Source: Rotaria sordida (taxonomy: Eukaryota; Rotifera; Eurotatoria; Philodinida; Philodinidae). From it: a stretch of 64,000 bases of DNA. This document shows positions 13,408-24,700 of this stretch, one piece after another; position 1 is the first letter of the stretch, and each line of letters starts with the position of its first letter. The translations under genes were made by a program, and so were the position numbers. The stretch covers positions 30,373-94,372 of the forward strand of contig CAJNOL010000913.1 of the NCBI GenBank assembly GCA_905250125.1. Reading direction: 5' to 3'. The notes under the pieces were generated by a model. The model did not search any database. It saw only the letters and a list, made by a program, of their open reading frames with translations, and had not been told where the DNA came from.

Positions 13408-15664
13408 CGAAAAATAGTAATCTGTCTTTTATTTTGGATCATATAATAGTTATGTTCGTCTTTAAGACTACGACTATGTCTCAACAGGTGTACGACCGTC
13501 TTTTATCAACGATGAAGAAAAAAGCTGATTTTATCTTCCTCATATGCCGTAAATAATAAAAAGCCATAGTTTTTTTTTTCTAAAGTCCAAATAATAACCG
13601 ATTAATCACATCAAAACTGGATCGATTTTGATGACATTGAGATGCACATGTTTGTTCCCATACCGTCAATATAATCCACTCATTTCATTTATCTCATAAT
13701 CGTCGAACATAGATTTTAAATTCTTTTCTCATAAATGCAATATTTTATCATTCTATGTAATAAGAACGTAGTACTTTAGCAAAGTAATAAATCTACATCA
13801 CCATTAAGAAATTTCACTTTAATCTTCAGTTTCAAAAAGTAATCTTTAACTCCAAAAATTATCTGAATAAATAAAGATCACATCTAGTGTTAATGTTGAC
13901 ATACCGTGTGACACTGCATTCATTCGATTTAGTACGCTAATCCTAACGTTGTTTGTATCACGTTTAATTGTAAAGATTAAACAAGTATTAATCCAAACGA
14001 GAAACAAGTTTCATATAAATCATTTTTAGATACAATGTGTAATATAGAATTGACTTTGAATTAACGAAGAATTTTTAATTTTTAGTCTGTAAAAGTTTTT
14101 TTTCTTTTATGTTAAAGAAAAGAAGATAATTGGAGAAAGTAAAGCAATATTGTAAGGAAATAAGATTACTTTTGATGATATTATAGTGGGAAGAAGAATT
14201 AATATTGAAATTAAAGAGTATCATAGCATTTCTTTATGTCTACCGTTCTTTTTTTTTTTTACAGACAAGACTTGTTGAACAATTTCCTGTTCATCTACAG
14301 AAAATTCTAGCTTAGAATATTTTCTATTAAAAATACTTCATAATTTCTCTTGCTCTTCCTTTCCTTTTTGCATTCATTTTATGGTGTAGATCTACAATCT
14401 ATTTTAAATGACAAGAGAAATCTAACCTGCAGTTATTTATCATTTATATAAAGATTTTTTTCCTTTCCGTCGTTCAATTAGGGTAACGGACAAATATTCC
14501 TACCTTTTTCATGTATAAAAACGATTATGGAAGTAATGCATATATAGATAATATGTATTTACAAAAAAAGAAATCTAACACTTCTCATTCTACAAATATT
14601 TTGTATATATACTCTTATAGAGAGTACTATTGTGTATCATCATCTTAAGTTTTCTTCGTTTATCTCAATAAGAAAAGAGTTAAACAAGGGTGTTTTTTCT
14701 ACATTTTATTTTATAATCTGCCAAAGATTTTCTTTAAGGTCGACGCTTCTAACATACGAGCTAATCACTACATTATTATTAGTAAATTAAAAATTCAATT
14801 GAGCATATCTTGAATCAATTGTCTGATACAAATGTCATTTTTTTTTTATAAAATAATCTCTTCTTTTTGTTTCGTAATTCTTATGGCAAATAAACGTACT
14901 TGTCAAGTATATCATTATGATAAGAGTCATATATCTGAATGTATGATAGACACGACATGCACTTATGACCAACAATATTCGATGAATGAAGTTCAAAAGT
15001 TCACATACTCAATTCAAACAATGATATGATAAGATCTTGTATGGTCTTAATGTAAACATTAAACAATTTAAATGAAAGAAAATCTAATTCTATCTAATCA
15101 AATTGATCAAAATTATTTCATCACCACTGCATAGACAATGTATTTTGCACTCCAAAAAAAAGTATCCATGTGATAACTACTACTGGTAGTCTGAGCAAAC
15201 ATGCGACATAAGTTATTAATGAAAAAAATTGAAACTAAGATTTCAATTTCGTTTTCCTTATCTTGTATCAAGCGATACTACATAAGGTCTTCAAAGATAA
15301 GACATGTTAATTTAAAAGATTTATCTTTACTATTGTCATACTATGAGTTTTACTGTCTGACTTATTGTTTATATAATTGTAAAAAATTTCGGTTGAAAAT
15401 TAGCTGATCACAAGTTCTGATCACATTTAATGAAAATAAAGAGATATTTTTAATTATCTTGGCCAACAATTTTTCATTTGTTTGATAAGTTAAATTGCGC
15501 TAGATATAATCACTTAGTCCAAAATCATATTATGCAAAGTCTGGTGAAAACAGTGGGTGTGATATTATATCGATACCATGTTGGGGTGTGGGTGTGAGTG
15601 TAGCTATGATTGAAACGTTACTCAAACCCAATATCGAAAGCTACTTTTTGTTTTAAAATAAATT
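13408..15664. other. AT-rich region, no supported gene
   Basis: Nothing here is convincingly coding. The best open frame, 14832-15029 (+), gives 65 residues with a hydrophobic start followed by a Cys-containing segment. It could be a small secreted peptide but has no recognisable family or nearby splice context, so I do not call it. A short GT-rich segment lies at about 15560-15605. Confidence 0.4.
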
Positions 15665-15944
15665 TTATAAGTCTTTTAAAAAAAGACTAATGTATCTGAA
15701 TGCGCACGCAAATGTACATTGCTTGTGAAAATTATAGCAAAAGATAAAAACAACTCGATCGTGTACTGATTTATACCATAGAACATCCTAAAAGAATATT
15801 TTAATAGAAGAATAAATTTGTTTATTTCTTCAGTTCTTACTTCAGGAATGTCAAAAACATCACGAATATCACTTTCACTAAGAGTTCCATCAATAGGGAT
15901 GCACCAGTCCCAGTCTTGAATTAGTATATTGTCATACAATGATT
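15665..15944 (-). pseudogene. Two-exon gene fragment of unknown family
   Basis: On the minus strand a segment from 15944 to 15841 reads in frame to a good donor (GAA|GTAAGA). An acceptor (TTTTAG) follows 53 nt later, and the next exon 15787-15665 continues in frame to a stop. The joined peptide is about 74 residues, rich in aromatic and acidic residues, with segments such as DWDWCIPIDGT and DVLWYKSVHDR. The left end is bounded by an acceptor-like CTAAG at 15945-15949, so it looks like the 3' end of a longer gene. No upstream exon with a start codon is evident within the next 500 bp, where telomere-like repeats begin. It is probably a truncated relic; a small functional gene is possible. I do not recognise the family. 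Confidence 0.4.
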
Positions 15945-16060
15945 CTTAGGCTGTTGAAGTACTGATATAAACTATAACACTGAATCCATTGGCTAATCAT
16001 ATATATCTATATATCAATCGTTATAATTTAGAATACTATAAATAAATTTCATGTCTTCAG

Positions 16061-16213
16061 GGTGTGGGTGTGGCTAGGGTGTAGGTGTGTGGATGTGGGT
16101 GTTGTTTGGATGGATGTGGGGGTGGATGTTGTTTGGATGTGGGAATGGTTAGAATGACAATAACGACACCCATACCAACATCAAACCCACACCCACACCC
16201 ACACCCACACCCT
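16061..16213. repeat. Degenerate telomere-like repeats in head-to-head orientation
   Basis: From 16061 to about 16145 the plus strand is G-rich with repeated GGTGTGGGTGTGG and GGATGTGGG units. From about 16164 to 16213 it is C-rich with uninterrupted CCCACA units. TGTGGG is the telomeric repeat I recall being reported for bdelloid rotifers. The order G-rich then C-rich on one strand is that of two telomere ends joined, but the arms are short and degenerate and could also be a GT-rich hairpin. Confidence 0.6.
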
Positions 16214-16454
16214 TAGAAAAGAGGGAAGTACTGATTGATTAGCGGAATAAACGTCAAATGACTAAGTACCCAGTTGGACTGGGTATCCAGTCCGACTGGG
16301 ACCCAGTTACTGGCACTGGTGTACCCCTATCCATCAAGATCCGTTTTTGTTAACAATATCATAATTGGCATATAAGAAAAATTTTTGTTCATCAATAAAT
16401 TCTATTAAAAAAAAATAATTGTTTTACATAAAAAATAATGTAATACATACTGCA

Positions 16455-16770
16455 CTAATCGACGATCTTGCCCTATTCTTTCCAGGTTCTTGTTTTTCTT
16501 GGTTTTCAGACAAGATTCTTGCCTGAAGAAACTGATCTTGCCTTTCTGACAAGATTCGTGTAGACCGAATCTTGGCTGGTGAGGCAAGAAGTTCTTCTCC
16601 AGACAAGATTCTTATATTCTTGTCTTCTTGCCTGATTCTTGCTTTTCATGAATTCTTGTCTGATTCTTATTCTTCTTGATGTTCTTGCCTAATTCTTTTT
16701 TTCTTAGATTCTTGTCTGTTTCTTATTTCTTGTGTTTCTTGGCTGATTCTGGTCACATTAAAAAGCCTTT
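16455..16770. repeat. CAAGATTCTTG repeat array, left copy
   Basis: About 315 bp made of irregular copies of the near-palindrome CAAGATTCTTG(T/C)CTGA and its complement, spaced 20-40 bp apart. The outer 50 bp (CACTAATCGACGATCTTGCC and onward) is an inverted copy of the outer end of the array at 17590-17965. It lies just beyond the 3' remains of the broken P-loop gene. Confidence 0.7.
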
Positions 16771-16986
16771 TGTAGATTATTATTACTTTCTTTTTCATAT
16801 CATTTTATTATAAGTTTTGCACACCGTGTACAAAAAAATGTAAAAAAAACAAAAAAATACTTTTAATTTCACATGTTATTAAAGCAGTTTCAGTTTTTTA
16901 ACACAAAAAAAACAAAATTTTCATTATCAAAAAAAAAATGCTTATTTTTTCAAACTTCATCATCGTCGTATGTTGAGCTAGCTCAA

Positions 16987-18672
16987 TTAAAATAAGTTAT
17001 TTACCATTTGTTCAACTAGTAAACGATGTAGAGATAATTGAGTACGATGATGTTGCTCTTTTTTCTTAGCACGTCATCGACGTTGTTTATCTGTATGTGG
17101 TGATGACTCTAAAAAAGATAGTATGGGAGCCAAAAAGATATAAAGTGCATATAGATATTACCTATATTACCAAGAGCATTATCAAACAATAATTTTTTGA
17201 ACGAATCGAGATTTTCTTCGTCCGTTAAAAAAAACACTTTTGTGGATAATGAAAGAAAATCCAAAAAAAAATAAAATAGAAAGATATGGATTGGTAAAAT
17301 ATCGAAATGTGTTCAATAAGTGTAAGTTTTCTGAAAACAAAGGAAAAAAAGATATCATATATTCCATTGTTTTGTCGATATTGAATGGAAATTTTTTCTA
17401 TACATTCAATTGAAATAATGAGTTGCTAGATGTTGTTTGAATGAAATGAACGCTTTAGGAAAAGTACATATTCAAAGTGAATTGTACTACCTATCGAATC
17501 AATAATGAATAAATAACGTTCAGACATTGCCTTTATATATTTGATCATACAAAGACAACATCACGTGCCGTTGATCTTGGAAAGCTGCCAAGAATCTGTT
17601 TCTTTCCTATCATAAGAATCTTGTCTGAATACTAAAAAATTTAAAATATCTTATATTTCTTTCCAGTTTCTGTTTTTTTTTATAATTTTCAGGCAAGATT
17701 CTTTTGATCTTGAACTTCAGACAGAATTCTTTTTAAAAGAATACAAAAAGATTCTTGTCTGAACGTTAAATATATCTTGAATATCTTATGGTTCTTGCCT
17801 GACTATTTTATTTCTGATTAATTAGACGAGATTCTTGTCATTTTGAAATTCAGACAAGATTCTTTTTACTTTCCTGTCGAAAAGAATCTTGCCTGAATAC
17901 AGGAATCTTGTCTGAAAGTAAAGAAAAACAAGAACCTGGAAAGAATAGGGCAAGATCGTCGATTAGTGTGCTAATTCTTTTTTAGCTTGTAAAAAAACAC
18001 GAGGATTGATCGCGTCGATAAGAAAAATTATTGCATCAACGTTAACACCTGAAACACTTTTTAAAACACGATCTTTATTATCGCCTAAACAATTAAATAT
18101 TGATATTTTGATATTGTTTAGGTGTAATTCTTCTGAAACGATAGAAAAATTGTAATGAAAAAAAAGAAAACTATAAATTTCATACTATTATCACCATTTG
18201 CTACTAAATCACCACCTGTATTTGCTTTAAGAGTTTTTAACATAGTACTCTAAAAATAAAATACATCTTTATCTTTAAAAAGAATGATCTATTTTACCTT
18301 TCCACTTTTTGGCAATCCAATGACTAATACATTACCAATTTTGGTATCTAATTCTGTTTTAAAAATTAGTTAAATATGAATAAGTTTGAAAAAAGTTGAC
18401 TTACTCAATTGTTTTTCAAGTTCTTTATCTCTTTCAGTAAGTGTTCGTTCGGCGACAAAAGAAACCAAAACTTGTTGAAATGCACGCTCTTTTTTTTGTT
18501 CTTCTGTTTCAGTATTGTTCGGATTGTTGTTTTTGTTTTCCAATTCTTTTTCATCCTCTTCAAGACGTTCAATCTAGGTTTAAAAAAAGTCAAAACCTTT
18601 AATAATAAAAGCAATTTCATTTACATTTCCAGTTGAATTTGCTAAAATATCAAGAATTTCACTTTTGTTCAT
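16987..18672 (-). pseudogene. P-loop (GTPase-like) gene broken by repeat arrays
   Basis: Clear minus-strand exons: 18672-18625, 18573-18405, 18353-18298, 18249-18195 and 18132-17963, phases agreeing. They encode a coiled, Glu/Lys/Asn-rich N-terminus (about residues 17-70), then a nucleotide-binding motif GLPKSGKST at about residue 84, and a segment with VDAIIFLIDAINP resembling a small-GTPase/G-domain core strand. At 17965 the frame enters the CAAGATTCTTG array and stops (TAA at 17963-17965). Further minus-strand coding-like pieces lie beyond the array: about 17227-17162, with a donor, and 17108-16987, ending in a Lys/Gln/His-rich tail that contains an in-frame TGA at 17074-17076. These look like the severed C-terminus. 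Either the gene is dead, or it makes a truncated protein lacking the rest of the G domain. Family not identified. Confidence 0.55.
17590..17965. repeat. CAAGATTCTTG repeat array, right copy
   Basis: About 375 bp of the same repeat as at 16455-16770, in inverted orientation. Its outer end (17915-17965) matches the outer end of the left array over some 50 bp with few differences. It interrupts the last clear exon of the P-loop gene. Confidence 0.7.
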
Positions 18673-18903
18673 GATGAATAAAATTATATACAAAATAATT
18701 AATTTTTCTAATCAAATAAATTATTATATTTCATATAAATTTTCTTTCTAATAGGAAAAAATTTTAATAAATCATTATATTGACCATGATGAATTATATT
18801 CCATTCATAACTTCTTTGAGTTTATTTAATAATAACAGTATATGAATGATATATTGAAGAATTTTCTTTTGCAATATAATATCATAAATGATGATGATGA
18901 ATT

Positions 18904-19849
18904 TATAAATACCTGCTGTTTTTTATGTGAGAGTATCTAATTTAGGTCAGAAATAAACTTATATACACAATAAAGTATTAAAAATCTAATATCTGAAAGC
19001 AGTCCTTCTACGAGAAAGAGCTGAGCGAGTCTGTAGACGAGCGTTACTGTATGTCAAGCTTGAAACATGAATTGAATTGAGTTTTCAAGTTTCAACCCTT
19101 TTCGGACCAGTTCTTTCGCGGCACCCACACCAGGTGCGATGTGACGTGTGTCGTATTGTGGCCACTCCTTTCGCGGCACCCAGATCACGTGCGATGTGAT
19201 ATGTGTCGTATTGTGACCACTTCTTTCGCGATCAGTGCCTTCGCGGGCACATATATGTAAAACTTGAACCTTGAATTCAATTATTGAATAGTTATTTCAA
19301 CTATTTAGTTATTGAATATTTGAAGTTCAAATATTTAAGTATTCAGTAGTGGGTCTAAATATAATATACTTCGATTGCTGTGTACACAGAGACGAGCATG
19401 GATCATGGCTTTTCGAGGAGCGCTTCGCGCCCCACGCCGCGATACTGATATAAAAGGCCAGTTAGTCGGGAAAAAGCGCTTACCGCCATCAGTCAATATT
19501 CACAAGTTTATGGAAGAGTTCAAGGCAACTTTTAGAACTGACACTATCGAATATTTAAAGTTCAACTATTGAATTATTGGATAACTGAATACTTGAATAG
19601 GTGAACTTCAACTATTCAGCGATCGAATAGCTGAATACTTCAAAACTTGAAGTTCAAGTATTCATTTATTAAATAGTTGAATTGAATTTTCAAGCTTGGT
19701 ATACAGTAACGCTCGTCTATAGACTCGCTCAGCTCTTTCTCGTAGAAGAGCTGCTTTCAGATATTAGATTTTTAATACTTTATTGTGTATATAAGTTTAT
19801 TTCTAACCTAAATTAGATACTCTCACATAAAAAACAGCAGGTATTTATA
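18904..19849. mobile_element. 946-bp terminal-inverted-repeat element
   Basis: TATAAATACCTGCTGTTTTT at 18904 is mirrored by AAAAACAGCAGGTATTTATA ending at 19849. The arms are nearly identical for about 160 bp, through the block with GAGCGTTACTG. Inside are two tandem copies of a 57-58-bp unit starting CTTTCGCGGCACCCA (about 19110 and 19167) and a run of ATTGAATA/AACTATT-type short repeats. A locally GC-richer 60-codon frame at 19375-19572 (+) has no recognisable domain. It lies just upstream of the broken P-loop gene's start. Confidence 0.8.
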
Positions 19850-19984
19850 CCAAATGTTAGATAGAGGATTAGATATTCCAAGTAAGTAACAATACAATTG
19901 GGAAAGTACATGAGTAATTTCATAAAAAAGAAACACAATAAGAAAAGAAACCAAGAAAATACACAATAGGAAATAGTTAATAAC

Positions 19985-20285
19985 TAATTATTAATTAATT
20001 AATTAAAACTGATCTCAGATTTGGACTCCTCACCTGTGATTACCTTTAGTGAAGTTTTACGAAAAATAATAATAATTGATAATTATTTAATAATTGGCTG
20101 ATAATTAATTAGTTAAAACTGACGTCAGATTTCAATTCCTCACTCCCGATTACCCTTTGGTGAAGGTTTATGGAAAACATAGATAATTAATGAGTAGTTA
20201 ATAATTAATTAATAATTGGTTAATAATTAATTAAAAGAAATATCAGATTCGAGTTCTCCACCCTCGATTACCTTTGGACTTGAAA
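19985..20285. repeat. Three-copy tandem repeat, period about 110-120 bp
   Basis: Units begin with ATTAATTAATTAAAACTGA-like sequence near 19990, 20100 and 20222. Each continues through a YCAGATTY...TCCTCAC/TCTCCAC block and a GATTACC...TTTGG block, and ends in an AT-only spacer. The copies are diverged (visibly different at many positions), so the array is not recent. No coding potential. Confidence 0.7.
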
Positions 20286-21409
20286 CTTCAAAACTCAATT
20301 GAATTCAAGTTTAAAGTTTTACATATAAGACTTCTATAAGTATCTCAATTCGAATTGTAAATTTATAACTAGGATAAATTTTATCTTTTGCTTTTTTGCC
20401 AAAATAACATGGGTGCCGTTTTTTCGTTTATTTTCGTAGTGATATTACGCATTCGAAGGTTCATTTATATTCGAACTCGAATTAGGCGTCTCATGCATGA
20501 CGCATCATCATTTTTTCAAAAGGATATTAAGATTTTCTTAACTGATTTACATAGTACATATTCTAACTCGTTCTTGCTTTTGTTCATCATTGAATTGATG
20601 AGGTAGCCAACATGATTGTAACTTTTCTCATGTATAGACAATCGCGAATAATTCGCTCTATTGTACCACGAGAGAGAGAGAGAGAGTAGTTTCGAAGAGA
20701 TGGAATCGGCACAGGTTACTAACCGGTAGAGCCCATGGGGTCCGAAAATTCTTGGACCCGATGGCTCTACCAACTAGTTGATCTGGCCCACTCAGACTGA
20801 TACTGGTGCCGGTCGTAAAAGATCCAGACCAGTTTTATCTCTGTTTGTGAGCTCGAAAACCGGATGCTGAGGCTGAGAATCATCATTGAAATCTTCTCTT
20901 TCCTCATGAAAATGTGTTGCCCATCTGGCAACTATTCAATATGATGGAGCGTTACGTTCCAATATTGTTATAAGGTTCTTGCGAATTGTCTTTGCATCTA
21001 TTCCCAAAATAGTCCGAATTATCGAATTCATTATCTATTTTTCAAAAATTTTTTTTGTTAGAATTGAGTTTTGTCTAGTCAGCACTGTTATCAGAATTTT
21101 TGGTCAGATCTAAGTGGTTTAAGACCGTTAACGTTATCGATGTTTATGTAAAGTTCAGTGTGTAATTGATTAACGAAACTCAACACGTCTTTATTTGAAA
21201 GACATGATTTCACTCTATGTAGAGTTCACGACATCTATTTTAAAATCAAAAAGTTTTTTAAACGAACAATAAAGAGGTATTTCTATCATAACAATATTTT
21301 CTATGCCATCATGTTTTACACTATTGTATAAATTATTGATTCGAACTAACATCGTGTTTTTTTTGTTCTTGTATTGTAAGGACATATTACAAAAAAAAAT
21401 TTGATCCTT
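20286..21409. other. Intergenic region before MEIG1, old repeats only
   Basis: Contains a GA run at about 20671-20686 and a GGGTCC...GGACCC palindromic core at 20739-20762. The block after it resembles the repeats at 7480-7793 (ACTCAGACTGATAC...AGATCCAGACCAGTTTTATC). No gene seen. TTCTTGTATTGTAAG at 21366-21380 is a likely splice acceptor for the MEIG1 leader. Confidence 0.5.
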
Positions 21410-21760
21410 ATGGCTGCATCCGCTTTAACATTACTCGAACCTAAATCATTAATTCGTCCAACACATTGGTCAAAAGAAGTTGAAAATGCTTATCGGTTTC
21501 AATTAGCTGGTTATCGTGATGAACTTGAATATAAACGTCTTCGACAAGTAGCTGAGGTCATTGATTATTTTATTATTTTAATGTAAATTCTATTATTTAT
21601 TTATTATTATTATTTTTTTATTTAATAGATTGATGTATGGCCTGATAGTGGTTTTGTTAAAAAATTACAACGTCGAAAAGATGGATTTTTTTATTATTTT
21701 GATAAACTTCGTGAATGTCCAGATAAAGAAATAAAAAAATGTAAAATATATTCATATTAA
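21410..21760 (+). CDS. MEIG1: Meiosis expressed gene 1 (MEIG1) homologue
   Basis: Two exons, 21410-21556 and 21629-21760, give 92 residues against 88 in mammals. Family hallmarks are all present in order: [26 protein letters not shown], then [28 protein letters not shown] and the terminal KCKIYSY. MEIG1 binds PACRG. In mouse sperm the pair carries cargo along the manchette for flagellum assembly, and PACRG is also an axonemal microtubule junction protein in other ciliated cells, so a ciliary role is expected here. I start at the ATG at 21410; the TTG nine bases upstream is in frame but unnecessary. An acceptor-like TTGTAAG lies 30 bp upstream of the ATG with no visible upstream exon. No close gene neighbours. 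Confidence 0.93.
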
Positions 21761-24700
21761 AAAATAAAAAAAAAGAAGAGATCTATCTTCACAAGTTTTT
21801 TTTTTCTTATTTTTTTGCTTTTCTATTTAATTCTTTTAAAATATGTTACATTTCAAAAAAAGAATGAAAGAAACTAAATGGATCAATGTTAAACGTATTT
21901 TCAATTATATACTTAATCAAACTTGTCAACATCTACTTAAAAGAAATTGTCCCTCGAAAATCGACCGTATTCGATTATGATTCGTTGGACAAGCAAAAAT
22001 ACTCACAAAGAAAATTGAATTTAGTTTCAATTAATTTTCAATGTATGTTTTATTAAATTATACTAAATTTTGTTACTTTTTTAAACTCATAGTAGTTGTT
22101 TTAACATATAGTATCCTTGACTAATATGTAATGACGTTGTTGTATGTAAAAGAATGTATTAAAATGATTTCAATCATTTACTTTTCAGTTTTTTTTTCTT
22201 GTTTGCACAATCTATTTAACTTTTAAGTCTGTAGTAAGAGTAAACTTATTGCAAACGTTGTTAACAGCAAGATATATATATAAATATATAGGAGAAGGAA
22301 TAAACTTTTTTAATGGGGTCATTTTGTTTCTCCTAAATAGAAGACAGGCTAGAGTAGCAAAACCTTTTTTTTTTCTTCGTTTGAATTAAATTTTTCTTAA
22401 CAACATATTATTAGGTCATCCTACAGCATTTGTTATGCTTCAAATTTTTGTATTGAAAAAAATTTTTATTCTGCCATTAGCTTCAGTTCACTTTATTCTC
22501 ACTTTTTATTTAAAACAATTCTAGGCATAACTAGTTAATTTCGTCTGTGGCTGTGAAGGAACAACAGGTAAGTTTGTTTTGTTTTTCAGATATTTTAGAT
22601 TTCAAAATTTGTTAAGAAGAAAACACATCGAATGTCTAATAGCAAGTTTATTCTTTTCTTGTTTTTTTTATTAGTAATAAATAGTACAAAAAGATCAAAA
22701 TTATAATTGTTGGTTATTCAGACTTCTTTTTTTGCAGAAAAACAAAAATAATTAAACCAAGATTGAAGAAATTATTTTTTATATAAAAATTAAAAAGTGA
22801 ATGATAACAACTAATCATAAGAATATGGTAATAAATCGTTTGTGATTCTTTTTTGAATAGAACTAGTCTATAAATATATGACTTTGTATAAACAAAAAAA
22901 TACTAATCAATTGTTTGTTTTTAATAGAATAAAACTTATGAAATATTCATCAGTATATTTTGACTTTCAAATTCGTATATATATATCTAAGATTGAATTA
23001 ATTTTATGATAAATAATGATAACAGACTGGCAAGTTCGATTACATAAACAATTATTGATATATGCGTAGAAATGTGTGAAACCGGAATTATGATAAAAAA
23101 GTTATCCCAATCGGAACTAAAGATAATAGTTAAATATTCTACGATTGTAAGCGAATTATATCACAGCAAAAAGAAAAAAATATCGGTCAATAATTGACGA
23201 TTGTTTTTAGTTAAAAATAAAGAATGATCGAAAACTTTTGAGACGAAATGTTTATTCATTGTAGACCTGCTAGAAAGTATTTTCGATGAATAAAAAGTTA
23301 TAAATTTGTGCTCTTTTTAAAAGACATAAAAAATAAGCCTCTCAGTATTTCAATTATTTCTCTTGTAATATTCGTTTGTATAGACTTTAGCTAAATTCAT
23401 TTCAAATTGAACGATTCAATGAATTTAAATGTAAATTATTCAATGATCAATGTTTCTTGTTGATGAAACAAGGAAAAATTGTTTTAATAATGTGAAATCT
23501 ATTCCAAGAATTTCATATCCATATTTTATTGGTACTTGAATAGTATTATATATTTACATTTAACATGATATAATATCTTGTGATTATAACATGACAAACA
23601 GTGTCAGATTGGAAATTTCATCATGACAATACGAAACCTTACATTATTCAATTAATACAATAATGATGTCAGAACAACTTTTGTTTTCATTTCCATCAAC
23701 AAGAAGTATTTTGCCCATTGAATGATTCACGTTTAAATTCATTGAATCATTCAATTTGAAATAATTTTGATTACTATAATGATTGTGAAAAAGTAACATC
23801 AAAACATATTCTTCATAAATTTCCATAAAAAGTTGTTTTACAAAAATATTTATTTTGGACCATTCATGTGAAGCTTGTTTTGGATATAGATTCACAAAAT
23901 ACATGCCATTTTGTAGAGAATTATAAGAGATATAATTGAGAGTTTTGGATATACAATATTTTTAATAATGAGCAAACAGATTTTTGATCATCTCTTTTCG
24001 AATATGTGAAAAACCACCGGAGTTGATCGTTTTGTAGAGTAAACAATCTTGTACAAACTTTAATATTGAACTAAGCTGTAGCTTTTACTCAAGCATTTTT
24101 TCAAGAATTTCTTTCAATGTAAAACAGTTTTCGATTTTTGAAAAATAAAAATTAATGTGTCTTATCGAAAGACCAAAAGAGTTGATATATAAATAAAGAT
24201 ATTAACTTTTTTTTTTTTTCGAATCGCAATAGTGAAAAGACAAAAACATTTTTGTTCAAACTTCACTACTTTCGAACAAAATTTCTAAGCCTATATTCAA
24301 ACAAAAAAAAAAGCATAAACTTATAGCTTTTATCTCATCGGAAATATTTTCTAGTGAGTTAAAAATGAACAAATATCTTATTGAGAATCATAATAATTAA
24401 ATTTCTTAATAAATCTTTCAATTATAATCAACGAAATAAAATGATTATTTCGATGTAATTCTTTAGTGTATATACGTATGTCTTTTGAATTACACATAGT
24501 AAATTTTAATCATACATATAAGACGACAAATGATTTTTTTTTCTTTTTTGTGACATACGAAATAAATTGAATTTTATTGTTTATAAAATTATGTATTCAA
24601 ATGATTTTTGAAAACGAACAAACATTGTTGCAATCATTTCTAAATCAATTTCTCTTATTCCTAGTGTTCTGTCTGCATGCATTTTAGTAGATGTTGATGA

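Noticed and set aside
16455-17965. CRISPR-like appearance of regularly recurring CAAGATTCTTG
   Set aside because: Spacing and orientation are irregular, the spacers are AT-rich and not unique units, and the genome is clearly eukaryotic.
19375-19572. Arg-rich 65-codon frame
   Set aside because: Lies entirely inside the TIR element 18904-19849; no motif, no flanking exons.
23644-23904. 86-codon minus-strand frame with protein-like composition
   Set aside because: Overlaps one arm of a hairpin, no start or splice evidence, and no recognised family; reported only as a repeat.
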